Source: Cardiocondyla obscurior | Taxonomy: Eukaryota > Arthropoda > Insecta > Hymenoptera > Formicidae | NCBI RefSeq assembly: GCF_019399895.1 | Contig: NC_091872.1 | Location: 1,372,395 to 1,436,394 of the forward strand | Reading direction: 5' to 3' | Length of the DNA stretch: 64,000 nucleotides | In this document: positions 11,144-22,909 of the stretch, piece after piece | Numbering within the stretch: position 1 is the stretch's first letter | How the letters are laid out: every line of letters begins with the position of its first letter | Translations under genes and position numbers: made by a program | Notes under the pieces: model-generated | Database searches by the model: none | What the model was told of the DNA's origin: nothing | Seen by the model: only the letters and a program-made list of their open reading frames with translations

Positions 11144-11817
11144 AATTTAAAAAAGAAAAAGACTTGACAAAATATTGAAAGTTCTTGTCTTACCAAGAAA
11201 AAGTCAATGGATGCAATATCCATCTGCCGTTTGTACTAATCGGTTAGGTATGCCTGCAATGACTGACAAGTGTTAGAAGATTTGGTCATTTGCTCGTACG
11301 CCTAACATTAACCGGTTGGTAGTGACTCATATATGGGCAAAAAAAAGTCGTGCCGAATCTGGTGCTGACTCATATATGGGCACTTTGAATAACTTTGCCA
11401 ATTTTCAACGAATTTGCATGAAACTTGCTGTATTTTATGTACTTTGGTCGCTGATTATGAATCTGAAGTCAAATTTGAGAAATTCAAAAAAAAATTTAAG
11501 ATGGCGGCTTGTAGTGACTAAAATGATATCCATCAAAAATACTCTTACCTCCGTTATTAGTTAGTGAAATATTATCACGACACCAGAGTGTGCCACGAGA
11601 AGACTGTTGTTAAATTGCACACTCTATTTTTAGAATTTTTTTAAGGCTTTTTTAATTTTTTGTTTTTTTGTTTTTTTTTTTTTAATTTTTTTGTTGTCTA
11701 GTAATAAAATTTTTTTATGCTTATTTTTCTGAAACATTGTTATTCTAAATTATTTTATATAAAACAAAATTTTATAAGACAGATTTATAAAATAAGAAAT
11801 AAGATATTATAAGGTTT
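11144..11817. other. Non-coding DNA next to piggyBac remnant
   Basis: Contains GACTCATATATGGGCA repeated at about 11323-11338 and 11366-11381 and a long A/T tract. It probably includes the downstream non-coding end of the piggyBac copy. I see no gene. Confidence 0.35.
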
Positions 11818-12814
11818 TTATGGTTTTGTATGATAGTTCTTGAAACAAGGTATTACGCATAATGGGATTCCACCACAAATCTTACAGATGGTATTTACTT
11901 GTTTTCTTTTACCTTGTTTTTTGCATAGAATGCACCTCTTTCTTACACTGCTTTTTTTGTCAAGTTGACTCGGAAAATGTCTTCCGGAAAATCGGATTGA
12001 GTTTTCTAAATTACCTTTTCCGATATAAATAGATGAAGTTTTACTTTCGCGGTGTTCAAGTAATTTGGTCACAATTTCAAGCCGGAACTGCAACAACGTC
12101 AATTTTTTTGTCGGATGAATAATATTATATACGACGAGTGCATTGAAAATTGCTATATCAAGTAGATGGAAGTAAGTTTTGATATACCATTTGATTGATT
12201 TACGACGCGTGCAATAAGGACAAATAATTTGATCTAATAAATTAACTCCTCCCATGTTCTTGTTATATGACACTACAATGTTTGGTTTGACTTTTGTTTC
12301 ACCAGTACGGTAATCTATTTTATCGGTTGTAATCATCTGAGGTGAATGCATCGTCGACAACATTGTAACTAATCTCTTATCTTTCCACGCCATAAAACAC
12401 ATTTGAGAGGTACTGAAAATTTTCATTTGACCTTGTTTTAATTTGTTACTTAGTTTCGGCATGTACATGCGATTTATCCTAACTGTTCCACACACATTTG
12501 TCTTTTCATCATGTAGTCGTTTGAATAACCAAGGTGAACTGTACCAGTTATCGATATATAATGAACAACCCTGCTTACCTAAATCCTCAAGCATATCAAA
12601 AACAACTTTTCCCGAGACTCCTAAAGGGGATCGTTTTTGTTGAGTGCTTGTATCCTTTCCAGTATAAATTTTGAAATTATAAACGTATCCGTTTTCGGAA
12701 TCACATACTTCATAAAATTTGATACCATAACGTGCTCTCTTATTACGGTTGAATTGTTTGAAACTCAGGATACCCTGCCACTGCATAAGGGATTCATCTA
12801 TAGATATATTCGGG
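11818..12814 (-). pseudogene. piggyBac-family transposase, N-terminus missing
   Basis: The frame from the Maverick junction to the stop near 11818 encodes the piggyBac DDE core (DDE_Tnp_1_7): ISIDESL with the first catalytic Asp, YIDNWYSS with the second, GGVNLLDQ with the third, then a C-terminal cysteine-rich zinc domain (CILCKK, CKICGG, CFKNYH). A full transposase is about 550-600 residues; here only about 330 remain. The frame reads on into the Maverick terminal repeat at 12815, so residues before LLPNISID are not transposase. I infer truncation by, or at, the Maverick insertion. No intact TTAA-flanked ends were identified. Confidence 0.8.
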
Positions 12815-13603
12815 AGTAGATGTATATAGGCCGGTTCTGGACCAATTCGTGTTAGTGTGTCTGTGTGACCTAGGGCGAGGGGTAATGACGTCACGCGGGG
12901 AGGGGTGTTTTTCCAGGAATCGTCCCTTTGTCGGCGATTCTCGGAACAGATTGTTTATAAAAATAACAATAACATAAAAATTATAAAATTTGATATTTTA
13001 ATTACGTAATTTGATATTTTTAAAATAGATAAGTGCGTTATCGCGCCACGGTATTTTCATGCGGCATAGCGAATTTCAAAGGGTTGGAATTTTTTCAAAT
13101 GGGGTAAAAAGGGGGGGGGTCTTATTTTTCACAGGAGGTAGGGGGGGTGTTAGGGGTGATCACGCGAGTCTTAGTCATGGCGTCGGCGGCGAGCGGCGGG
13201 GCGGCGGCGGATCGCAAAATATCGCGCGCCCATCGTTCCCTCTCGCTCGCACCCGTTCGCGCCTCCTATCGTTTCCTCTCGCTCGCTCTCGTTCACACGT
13301 TCGTCACCATCGACTACGACTCGCTCGCACCCGTTCGCGTCGCTTATTGTTTATCAACAATTCTTTTACACGCTCATACGATTCGAATGCGGGTGACGCT
13401 GCACATACACCGTCGGCTAATCGCTCCTCCTTCTTATCTTATTTCTCTCTCACCTAGATACGTATGATGCATACGAACGAGGCGGACTCACACCTCACAA
13501 TTATAATAAAATAAAAGATGGAATAGAAGCGATTAAAAAAGTGATACGTGTCGATTACAAAAGTATATATTTATTTTATAAATATGCGTTACAATATATT
13601 ACA
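12815..13603 (+). repeat. Outer Maverick left terminal inverted repeat
   Basis: Matches the inverse of 62971-63756 and, more loosely, the inner TIRs. Contains ATTACGTAATTTGATATTTT units, a G-run, and TCGCTCGCACCCGTTCGCG-type internal repeats. The outer end begins AG, as is usual for Polintons. Confidence 0.8.
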
Positions 13604-13608
13604 TATTT

Positions 13609-13774
13609 TTTCACGCGAGTCTTAGTCAAGACGTCGGCGACGAGCGGCGGGACGGCGGATCGCAAAGGATCGCGCGCCCATCGTTGCCTTTCGCTCGCAC
13701 CCGTTCGCGCCGCCTATCGTTCCATCTCGCTCGCTCTCGTTCACGCGTTTGTCACCATCGACTACGACTCGTAG
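13609..13774 (+). repeat. Sub-terminal duplicate of a TIR segment (outer)
   Basis: Repeats the TIR segment TCACGCGAGTCTTAGTCA through ATCGACTACGACTCG (compare 13157-13323) immediately inside the TIR. Present only at this end of the element. The equivalent in the inner copy is 43885-44047. Confidence 0.7.
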
Positions 13775-14790
13775 TTTTCATGCGTAGTATGCCGCTTTGA
13801 AATATAATATTAAACAAAAGTTGACACTATGAGAATGCACAACTGTGGGTCCAGGGCTCGAGTGTATTTTCCTCTTCTTATTATTTTTACGATAAGAAAA
13901 AATTTTAAGAGGTTGCGTTGGAGTTTTATACCGAGAGGGTATCGTTTTTTAATCAATCGCTAATGTCGTGTTTATCAATCGCTCATGTGGTATTGATTCC
14001 TTGCCCAAGACAATCATCGAAGAGGTGTGCGATTCATGTAATCCGTAAATGGTAAGTATAAAGAGAAATAAAATAAAAAATATTTTTATTCGTACGAATA
14101 CTAGCCGTAAAAAATTTTAATATTACAGAGGGACAATTTTGCGTAAAGCCAACGTCACCGGCATCCTCATTGCAATCATCATCGTCGTCGTCATTGCTCG
14201 CATCATATCGATCGTATAAGATAATATCGTTAAAATATATAATTACTAAAAAATTCCCCATTAGTTAAATTTTCTTTTGAACACCGTGTATCGTTTGCGT
14301 TATATCTCTCTCACTCCTATTTTGTATTTTTCTCGTTCGGTATTGCGTTCAAGTGTCATTCGCGCTCTCGCTCACACCCTTTCACGCTCTCACTCGCATT
14401 CTTTAGTTATCGTCTCCAGATGCGTAACAAGCTATCGCTAGATTCTTTTCTATATGCCCGTGTGGTCAAAAATCTTTTGCGTTTTTTATGGGCTTCAAAC
14501 GTTGTAAAAAATCTTTTTGCGTTTTTCTCTTGGTCAAGTGTCGTTCATGCTTTTCTAGTAATCGTTTTAAGATGCCTTCGTTAGATATGGACGATTCTTT
14601 CTATACGCCTATGCGACAAAAATCTTTGGCGTCTTTTATCATTGAATCTTTTGTATCACGTTTCGTTTTCGTTGGCCCGGCGTCTATTTTCTTTGTTTAT
14701 TGACGAGGACGACGACGACGACGATGTGACCATGCCTCATTCTCAGTCTTACATCCATAGCTGCAGGATCTATCTCAAGCAAATACCAAA
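13775..14790. other. Region between TIR and CCCH-RING gene (outer)
   Basis: Matches 42929-43884 of the inner element in inverse. It holds a small acidic ORF on the - strand (14034-14261, short Asp run, then CNEDAGDVGFTQNCPSVIL) and a GAC-type triplet tract near 14704-14723. It probably contains the promoter of the CCCH-RING gene. No other gene recognised. Confidence 0.4.
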
Positions 14791-14795
14791 AAGTA

Positions 14796-15039
14796 TGTAA
14801 TGTTCTTCTATTAACGTGATGATACAAATAATAACTCAAAGAAATCATAAGTAATAAACAAAGAGATGTATTTATTAATTTCGGAATACAGATATGACCG
14901 GGTCGGAGACGCTACCCATGAGCGACTGATTCCCCGAGAGGAATCAGGCCCCATGGCTCTCGGAGCATCCTTATCATTGTTGTGCCATTCAGCACAGACA
15001 CTAAATACGATACATTGCGTCTTAATATGATACTTCACA
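14796..15039 (-). repeat. gypsy 3' LTR
   Basis: TG...CA ends, 244 bp, paired with 20494-20737. Preceded (on the - strand) by a polypurine tract. Confidence 0.9.
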
Positions 15040-15056
15040 ATTCCTCCCTTTTTTTA
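15040..15056 (-). promoter_or_regulatory. gypsy polypurine tract
   Basis: On the - strand AAAAAAAGGGAGGAAT abuts the 3' LTR; expected primer site for plus-strand DNA synthesis. Confidence 0.75.
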
Positions 15057-15133
15057 AAACTAAGCAGTCGAATACAAGTTGAAGCTGGATTACAAATACA
15101 TGCTGCTAAACAATAATATGATTACTTATTATC

Positions 15134-16324
15134 TTATAATGTAACACATTTTTTAACCGCTAGCCTGGACGAACGCCGCAATGGCTCGGGGTCATTTAAC
15201 TTGATCATTTGATCTGAGTAACGCTTCCATATCACCCCGGGTTCTTTTTTAACCTCAAATGTTGAAGGCGACAATCTTTTCGTGACTGTGTCCGCAACCC
15301 GCTTGCCTTGTCGCATGCTATGATTATCAACCATTACGCGATTGCCTACATCAAACATTTCCGTTCGATTCCTGGAACTTTCGACAATTTGCGATAACTC
15401 TTTCTTTTCAACGAACTCTTTAGTATTAGGTCTCAGCATGTCGAACCTTGTTCTCATTTCCCGACGATAAAATAACCATGCCGGACTCTTACCCGTAGTA
15501 CAATGCGGAATGCTACGGTAATCCATCAGGAATATATTAATTGCGTCTTCTAACGCCTTTCCTCCTTTTATAATTTTAGACACTTTATTTTTAAAAGTTT
15601 TAACAAAATTTTCAGCTGCGCCGTTGGTAGTTGGATGATAAGGCGGTGAAAAAATATGTTTAATACCCGTTGAATTGAAATACTCGCGTAATTCTGTGCT
15701 CGTAAATTGTCGTCCGTTATCGGGAACTACATGCGTCGGATATCCGTACCTAGCAAATAATATTTTGAGTTCTTGAATTACTCTATACGCTCTCGTGTTT
15801 TGATGAAAATCAATAACCTTCGGCCATTTAGAATGAGCATTAACTATAACTAAATACATACGATTATGGAATGGCCCTAAAAAATCACAATGAATTCGGC
15901 TCCACGCCTTCTCAGGCCAAGGCCATGGAGTTAACGCGCCATGAGCCGGTGTTGGTAACTTTTCTAAACAGATTTTACATCCCTTGACCATAAGTTCTAT
16001 ATCCTTATCAATTCCTGGCCACCAAAAATATGATCTAGCAAACATTTGAATTTTAACGACCCCTATAGGGATAAATACAATTCCTTTAATATTATTGATC
16101 GAAATTTTTCTGGTATGATTATACGATTGCCCCATAATAAGCAATTATCTTCAGTAGTAATATCTAAACGTTTACTATGATATTTTTTCTCTTTCTCAGA
16201 TAATTTTACTAAATTTGATGGCCAGCCATTAACAGAAAATTCGAATATCTTTTTCATTATCGGATCCTGTTTAGTTTCGTTAGCAATGCCTTTTTGATTT
16301 ATACTTTCAAGTCCCTCATTAATG
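15134..16324 (-). pseudogene. gypsy integrase (frameshifted)
   Basis: Carries the retroviral-type integrase core: IHCDFLGPF (first Asp), VPDNGRQF (second Asp), NGAAENFVKTF (Glu). The upstream zinc-binding region is damaged: the CKIC part of the finger is present, but the expected paired histidines are not, and a frame change occurs around 16063-16144. The coding sequence continued across 16325 into RNase H before the solo LTR inserted. A basic tail follows the core. I consider it inactive. Confidence 0.8.
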
Positions 16325-17370
16325 TGTAACGAGGTAGGCACCTACCTCGCCCCGGCAAAACATCGGCCGGCCCGTCGGACCGAACATCGTCCGGCGGGGA
16401 TAGGGGCGCGGTGCGCCCCGACCCTTTTTTAAAACACCGCGAAGATTAACGCGCGCCGTTATAAGTAAGCGTACCGCCGTCCCGCGTCGCGCGAAAATTA
16501 ATACTATTAACGACCGCGACGAGCGCTGCGACGCCAAACCCCCGGGAACCCGAACGCCCCGGGCCACGCGAAAGACCGAATAAAAAGGCCGGGTACCGAG
16601 CGATCGAGAGCAGTCTTCCGATCTACTGAGCTCCGTTCCGGGCCTCCGCTCAGTAGCTTCCCGGACAACCAAGCACACCCAGGAGTCGCTAAGAACGAGG
16701 GTCGAGCGTTCTCGGCCTTCGCCAAGAGTTCTTGGCCGCGACACCGCCTCCTTTCCTTCGAAACTGCCAGGTCGCCGGCCACAGCGGATAAAGCGGGGTG
16801 GAGCGTGCTTCGCCTCCGCCGAGCGTTCTCGGCTTATCCCGTGGCAGACGCCCGGGCAGCATCTCCAACCGCTTCGGCGGTTCCTGACGAGCGCGGCGCA
16901 ATCCGGAGGTGAAGGGTCCTTCGCCTCTGCCGAGCGTTCTCGGCGATTGCCACCCGCGCTCCCGTTCCTAAAGAAACCGCGGTCCATAATAGGGAGGGCA
17001 CCTTATTACACCGCCACGCTCGGATTCACGCGACCGACGACAATTCTGTTTGCGTCACCCGTGCGATAGGCGCCGTGGCCTAAAGACGCCTGTATAGAAA
17101 ACCGAAACTCACGCGACCGCCGACAACTCTGTTTACGTCGCCCGTGCGACAAGCGCCGCGGCTGAACACCTGTACATAAGAACATTGTAAATAACCGATC
17201 CGAAAATAAATGTAAATAGAATACAAGAAAAGACACGAGACTCGAAGTGCTTTCGCTCCTTCCCGCGGACACCCCGGCCGGTCCTAGGCGCACGCGACGA
17301 CTCGCCGACTACCGCGGCGAGTCGCTTGACCGTGTCCGGCCACACGGAGGGGAGAAAGGGGGGTGTTACA
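16325..17370 (+). mobile_element. Solo LTR inserted in gypsy pol
   Basis: GC-rich 1,046-bp block with TGTAAC...GTTACA ends, flanked by the 4-bp duplication AATG (16321-16324, 17371-17374). Removing it and one copy of AATG restores a continuous pol reading. AATAAA near 17204-17209 suggests + orientation. I infer a solo LTR of a different, probably BEL- or gypsy-like, family. The long open frames inside are GC-driven and not genes. Confidence 0.7.
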
Positions 17371-19235
17371 AATGTGATAAATTGGTGTAAAATCTGCTTC
17401 AAATACATCGGTTTCGTCATCTACTGGAAGTCTCGAAAGCGCGTCACAATTTCCGTTTTCTTGTGACTTGACTATCTCGATTTTATATTTAAATCCCGAC
17501 AAAAAATATGCCCATCGTTGCAATCTGCTTGCACCTGTTAAAGGGATACCGACTTTAGGGCTTAAAATGTATTCCAGTGGCTTATGGTCCGTTCTTAATG
17601 TTATTTCTTTGCCGTAGATATAGTCATAAAACTTTTTAAATCCAAAAACTATCGCGCTAGCTTCCTTATCAATAATTGCTCTATTTAATTCTTTTTTTGG
17701 AATTTTCTTTGACGCATACGCTATAGGGCGCTCTGTACCATTCTTAAATTTATGCGATAATATAGCCGATAATCCGTATGTAGAAGCGTCACAAGCTAGT
17801 ACAATTTCTTTGTCTGGATCATAGTGAGCCAGTACTCTCGATGAAATTAATTCCGATTTGACCCAACGAAAAGCATTTCCGCAATCTACAGTCCATACAA
17901 ATTCCTTATTATTTACGCAATCATACAATGGTTTAAGTTTTTCGAGCGGTTAGGCAGAAATCTAGCATAAAAATTTATTAGACCGAGAAACGATTGAAGC
18001 TGTTTAACATTTTCTGGTCTGGGTGCTTCAACCATGGTTTTAACCTTAGCTTTAGATTTATGCAATCCACTTTCATCGATTACGAATTTCAGAACTTCTA
18101 TTTTAGGCTTAAAAAATTCGCTTTTTTCTTTATTCAGGCGAAGCTCACACTCTTCTAATCGATTGCATACTTTTTCAAGATTTATTAAATGTTCCTCGTC
18201 TGTCTCGCCTGTTACATATATGTTGTCTAAATATGGAATAGTACTGGGGATGCCTCGGAGGCAATTTTCAATAATTTTTTGAAATTTACACGGCCCAGAT
18301 GCTGTGCCTTCCGCCGTCTTAGTATAACGCAGATAGCCTGTGTGCGTGGCTATTGTTAATAAATGCCTACACTTTTTTTTTACGGGAATTTGCATGTACG
18401 CGTGTCTCAAATCTAACTGCGAATACTTAGTACCTTTTTGCAATATTCTAAAAATGTCCTCAATTAACGGAAGCGGATAGTTACACATTACAATATGTGG
18501 ATTAATCGTCATTTTAAAGTCTCCGCAAATACGCACTTGACCATTACTTTTAATAATTGGTACAATGGGTGTTGCCCAATCGCTTTGTTCTACGCGCTCC
18601 AGATATCCGCATGCTATTAACCTTTCTATTTCTTTTTCTATTTTTTCTTTTAATGCAAACGGCGCGTGACGTGCTTTCAATGCTACGGGTTGAGTTCCCT
18701 CTTTTAACTTTATCGAAATCTCTTCTTTATTATAATGTCCCGGTTCGTTACTAAATTGCTTGGAAAATCGCTTAAACAATTCGTTACGCGTACGATCAAC
18801 ATCTATCCGGTACGATTCGCGTCTTTGCGCTGCTACTTTTTGTATTTTGAGCGGCCATAGTCCGAATGCCGATAACCATTGTCTACCTATTAATGGCGGC
18901 CCGATACCTTTCATAACTAGTAAGCTCAACTTTTGCGTTTCATCATTCATTATTACATTTAAATTTTCTAATTTACCGATCGGATACATTGTTTGCTGCA
19001 TATAACTTCTCAGGTGCGTTTTGGTTTTCCTTAGTTTAATTGTTTTGAAATATTCCGCATACGTTTTTTCTGAAATTACTGATAAATAAGTTCCCGAGTC
19101 GATTTCCATTGCTATCTTTTTACCGTTTATTATCACGTCTACAAACATAGGGCTCCCCTTTTCGTTTACGTTGCTCGCCTGCAAAGGATAAAATTCATTC
19201 TGTGAGTAAGATGCCGTGTTCTTATCTGCTTCCAA
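17371..19235 (-). pseudogene. gypsy protease-RT-RNase H (broken)
   Basis: In order: aspartic protease (MEIDSGTYLSVIS, DSG active site), reverse transcriptase (QLDLRHAYMQIPV palm motif; later YLDNIYVTG), thumb, then RNase H with TLRTDHKPLEY. Two defects are visible. The usual YxDD catalytic box reads YLDN, losing one metal-binding Asp. A frameshift near 17930-17950 separates RT from RNase H. The C-terminal side is cut by the solo LTR. Follows gag with a small overlap in another frame. Confidence 0.85.
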
Positions 19236-19253
19236 GTTGTTGTCCTGGAGATA

Positions 19254-20375
19254 TCACGTTGTCGATCCCCTTGGTTTGCCGGGCCTTGGTGACGCCATCG
19301 GCTGCTTGGTCCTGCAAGCTGCTTCCAGGTGACCCTGGCGCTGGCACGCGTTGCACGTCTTGAATCGGTGACGGCATCTGTTTGTCCTATGGTTCGGTTT
19401 ACCGCAACAGTAGCACTTTCCTTCACGTTCGTTGTTATGACTCCTTGGGTTATGCCTAGACGCATCGTTGCGTATCACTTTCTGATGTGGCCCTGAGCGA
19501 TTATGTTGCCAGGGGCGGTCGAACTTTTTATTTCTTAACGTATACATTTCCCCTTTTGAGTTTTTGTGTTCTAATGTCCTTAAGGATCCTGCTGCATTTT
19601 TCATTGCGTTTTCACGCGCCATAGCTTCCTCTAATGCCGCTTCAAATGTTAACCCTTTATTTTTAAACAATTCCACCCGCGTTACTTCATCTCTTATTCC
19701 GCACACGAACTGGTCTCGCAGTGCCACCTTTAAATCCTTGAAATTACAGTTTAGTGACAATTTTTTCAATTTAGTTGCATATTCCGATACCGATTCTGAG
19801 ATTTCCTGTTTTGCCTGGTTGAACGTGCACCTTTCCATCACTTTTGAAGGAGTAGGGCATAAATGATCGTCCATCACCTTCCGCAGTTGTTCGTAGCTCT
19901 TTCCACCTGGTTTTTCTGGCGCGCAAAGATTACGGAGTAATTTAAATGTCTTCTCATCGACCCTGGTCAACATAATAACTGCCTTGCGCTTAGCATCCGT
20001 GATGTAATTGGCTTCGAAATAGATTTCCAGCCTATCCGCAAATGTTTCCCAGTCGTCACTCTTCAGATGAAACTCCAGTTTCGGCGCTTCTAATTTGGGT
20101 GCTTCCGTTGCTATCGTGTCGTTAACGCCAGTACAATCGATCGGAGATTCAATAGTGATCAGCGGGCAAGAGGCTGATCTTTGGTCCCGCGACGGTTCTT
20201 GCTCCAATCGTATCGTTTCAGCCAATCTCCTTCGCAATACGTCCAAAGTTTCAACTTCTCCGTACTCAATCTGCTTTTCTTGAATCAAGCGGCACACTTG
20301 CTCTTTTCTCAGGTAATAAATCCAGTTAACACTTTTCTTGGTTGTGTTACTTGACAGTCCTTCCGTGTCACTCAT
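19254..20375 (-). CDS. gypsy Gag polyprotein
   Basis: A 373-residue frame starting with ATG at 20375, directly downstream of the 5' LTR and primer-binding site. The capsid-like middle contains KLKKLSLNCNF and DQFVCGIRD, typical of insect gypsy Gag. The C-terminal nucleocapsid has two zinc knuckles (CYCCGKPNHRTNRC and CNACQRQGHLEAAC). It packages the element's RNA. The frame is intact although pol is not. Confidence 0.85.
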   Translation of the reverse strand: MSDTEGLSSNTTKKSVNWIYYLRKEQVCRLIQEKQIEYGEVETLDVLRRRLAETIRLEQEPSRDQRSASCPLITIESPIDCTGVNDTIATEAPKLEAPKLEFHLKSDDWETFADRLEIYFEANYITDAKRKAVIMLTRVDEKTFKLLRNLCAPEKPGGKSYEQLRKVMDDHLCPTPSKVMERCTFNQAKQEISESVSEYATKLKKLSLNCNFKDLKVALRDQFVCGIRDEVTRVELFKNKGLTFEAALEEAMARENAMKNAAGSLRTLEHKNSKGEMYTLRNKKFDRPWQHNRSGPHQKVIRNDASRHNPRSHNNEREGKCYCCGKPNHRTNRCRHRFKTCNACQRQGHLEAACRTKQPMASPRPGKPRGSTT

Positions 20376-20472
20376 CGGGCACTATCACCGTAACGTATAC
20401 TTTTCTCGAACCACGGTCACTCATCAATACTTTGAATTAAAGACAATTATGAAATCCTCCTGATCCCATCCA

Positions 20473-20490
20473 GTCTTACCGACTGCGCCA
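20473..20490 (-). promoter_or_regulatory. gypsy primer-binding site
   Basis: On the - strand TGGCGCAGTCGGTAAGAC lies 3 bp inside the 5' LTR. It resembles the tRNA primer site of the 297/17.6 group (reported as tRNA-Ser; from memory). Confidence 0.65.
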
Positions 20491-20493
20491 AAT

Positions 20494-20737
20494 TGTAATG
20501 TTCTTCTATTAACTTGATGATACAAATAATAACTCAAAGAAATCATAAGTAATAAACAAAGAGATGTATTTATTAACTTCGGAATACAGATATGACCGGG
20601 TCGGAGACGCTACCCATGAGCGACTGACTCCCCGAGAGGAATCAGGCCCCATGGCTTTCGGAGCATCCTTATCATTGTTGTGCCATTCAGCACAGACACT
20701 AAATACGATACATCGCGTCTTAATATGATACTTCACA
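20494..20737 (-). repeat. gypsy 5' LTR
   Basis: Mate of 14796-15039, same length, TG...CA, followed by duplicated AAGTA. Confidence 0.9.
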
Positions 20738-20753
20738 AAGTACAATCAGAAAA

Positions 20754-21347
20754 ATGGCATATTTTGGAGAACAAGGTATGTATTATAATACAATTTATAA
20801 TACAATTTATAAAATAATTATATTTTTTCTTAAATCATGTTAAAATATTTATTTTTCTGTTTTAGCAAAACAACAGCTATGCCGCGATTTCCAAAGAGGC
20901 AGCTGCTCTAATAGTTATTGCGCGTTTGTGCACACCTATAGATACTGTTATAATTATCAGAACAAAAAGTGCACAAACGCGCAATGCAAATTCTTGCATG
21001 TAACGAGTGTGAAGCAGACTCGTTACGAGGCCACCGGAGTATCATCTGCAAAATTACGCTATGAAGTCGGACGCACCCTGCAAAACTCCATCATTTGCGG
21101 GGATTATAAGGCGGGCAGGTGCACGAGGACGGACTGTCAACGTCGGCATATCGGGCACCAGGAAAAAATGGAGTGCATTGTGTGTTGTACGGAAATAGTG
21201 ATGGACACTTTCGGGGCGTCTAGTTGCGGGCACGTGTATTGCTATACATGTGCTCTTAAGTGCCAAAGGCCCCCGCGTCTGTACACAATGCTGACAGTTG
21301 TGTGCCCGGTATGCCAATCCGTTGCTAGTTACGAACAGTTGCTGTAG
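20754..21347 (+). CDS. CCCH(x3)-RING protein, probable E3 ligase (outer copy)
   Basis: Two exons: 20754-20775 (ATG) and 20866-21347, joined through GTATGT...TTTAG. The product is about 167 residues. Three CCCH fingers all have C-x7-C-x4-C-x3-H spacing (for example ICGDYKAGRCTRTDCQRRH), followed by a C-terminal C3HC4 RING (CIVCC...CGHVYC...CPVC). CCCH fingers usually bind RNA and RING domains recruit E2 enzymes, so this resembles a compact makorin-like E3. The reading frame is intact although the host element is decaying and a gypsy sits 16 bp upstream of the ATG, which may have cut off its promoter. The inner homologue is 42331-42928. Confidence 0.8.
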
Positions 21348-22243
21348 CTTGTATCGTTTTTTTTTTGCGTTTATTGTTTTTGCTTGTGTCGTTTTTTTTG
21401 CGTTTATTGTTTTTGCTTGTGTCGTATTTTTTTGCTTATGTTTTGTTTACTTGTATAATTTTTAATGTAATTTTTAATGTATTTTTTAATGTATTTTTAA
21501 ATGTAATTTTTAATGTAATTTTTAATGTAATTTTATGTTGTATGATTAGTTTTTGTATTTTTGCTTATATATATTAAATGTTTTTAGAATATGGAAGTAA
21601 TATGTGTAGTATTTTCATGATTATGTTTTTTTTTTTTTTATTTTTTTTATACTTGTATTATTTTTAATTTAATTTTTAATGTAATTTTATTGAATTTTTA
21701 TGTTGTATGATAAGTTTTTTTTGGTATATGGTAGTAAATAAGATTGAAAATATTATATTAAAAACATATTTTATTTTTTATGTATAAAATATATTTTAAT
21801 TATTAAAAAACTTACAACTAAGAAACTTGTGTACAATTACTTTAAAATATAATAAAAAAAATGAATATATAAAAGTGACTATATAATATAAAAATGAATA
21901 TATAAAGAAAATAATACAAAAATAATAAAAATAAAATATTAAATTAAAATAAAACTTAACCTAAACTTATAAACTAAAAAAGTGTAGTAATAAAAAATGA
22001 AAATAATAAAAAATGAAAATAATAAAAATGAAAATATAATACAAAAATGAAAATATAATACAAAAATGAATATATAAAAGTGACTATATAATATAAAAAT
22101 GAATATATAAAGAAAATAATACAAAAATAATAAAAATGAAAATAATAAAAATAAAACTTAACTTAAACTTAACTTAAACTTATAAACTAAATTTCTTTTT
22201 TTTTTTTTGTGTCCTCCGTGTATTTTTTCTTTTTCTGGAGTCC
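21348..22243. other. AT-rich spacer between convergent genes (outer)
   Basis: Low-complexity A/T DNA with repeated TTTTTAATGTAA units (about 21450-21535) and AATATAAAAATGAA units (about 21870-22110). No gene. Matches 41313-42330 of the inner element in part. Confidence 0.5.
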
Positions 22244-22909
22244 TTAGTCATTGTCTAAAACGAAAAAAAAAATTATTAAAAAACATATAAAATAAAATGT
22301 ATTAAATAATTAAAATTTATTTCAAATATACTTACATAGATTGATCTGCACCTTCCATTGTTTGCACACCGTGCAGAGATGTTTGGGCACTTGGCCTTGC
22401 ATAGAGAATGGTATCACCTTTATGCACGGTGTGCAAAAGGAGTGTCCGCAAATTAGGGCCTGGATCCCCTTAAAGTGTTGCACCTGACAGAAATTGCATC
22501 TCGGCGTGTTATCCTCTGTAATTTAAAAATTAATATTAATTAATTAAAAAAATAAAAAATAAAAATAAAAAAAAAAAAATAAAAAAAACTTACTGGGAAA
22601 TGTCTCATTCTCGCAAGAGAGGCACTCCCACATGCACTCTCCCAGTAAATTTTTCGTGCATGTGTGAGGCCTTTGATCCGGCGGGTACGTTTCGCGTAGC
22701 AGGTACGCTAGGCGTTTTAATTCTCCAAACGCCGTTTCTGACATCGGCCGCACATGGTGGTTAATTTCGTCCACCTCATCCTGGTTGAGGTGGACGAATT
22801 TGCACGTGGTTCCTGATAGGCATACGGACTTAGTACACCGCCGGACCTCGTGGAACATCTTGCATTCCTCTCTGGCGCATACTTTCATGAGATAGTCTCG
22901 ACAACTCAT
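22244..22909 (-). CDS. CCCH(x2)-RING protein (outer copy), three exons
   Basis: Exons 22909-22594, 22515-22336 and an 11-nt terminal exon 22254-22244; all junctions are GT/AG and phases fit, giving 168 codons. Two N-terminal CCCH fingers (SCRDYLMKVC...CKMFH; CTKSVCLSGTTCKFVH) are followed across the first intron by a RING (CTFC-type start, CGHSFC, CTVC). Possible ubiquitin ligase with RNA-binding fingers. An upstream in-frame ATG (22930) exists, but the inner copy lacks it, so I choose 22909. Convergent with the other CCCH-RING gene. Confidence 0.75.

Larger units (their letters stand above)
14796..20737 (-). mobile_element. Ty3/gypsy LTR retrotransposon (defective)
   Basis: Two 244-bp LTRs (14796-15039, 20494-20737) begin TGTAATG and end TTCACA. 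The 5-bp duplication AAGTA flanks them (14791-14795, 20738-20742). Genes on the - strand are gag, protease-RT-RNase H and integrase. By eye the LTRs differ at five positions, so insertion is fairly recent. Coding capacity is broken by frameshifts and by a 1,046-bp solo LTR (16325-17370). Confidence 0.9.

Noticed and set aside
13059..13467. Arg/Ser-rich frames in the Maverick TIR
   Set aside because: Reads through TIR tandem repeats in several frames at once; no start context or conservation as protein.
14488..14703. 71-codon ORF before the CCCH-RING gene
   Set aside because: The counterpart in the inner copy (43018-43269) shares only the first half and then runs into a triplet repeat; no domain.
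16319..16987. 222-codon Arg-rich frame
   Set aside because: Lies in the GC-rich solo LTR; no domain; composition-driven.
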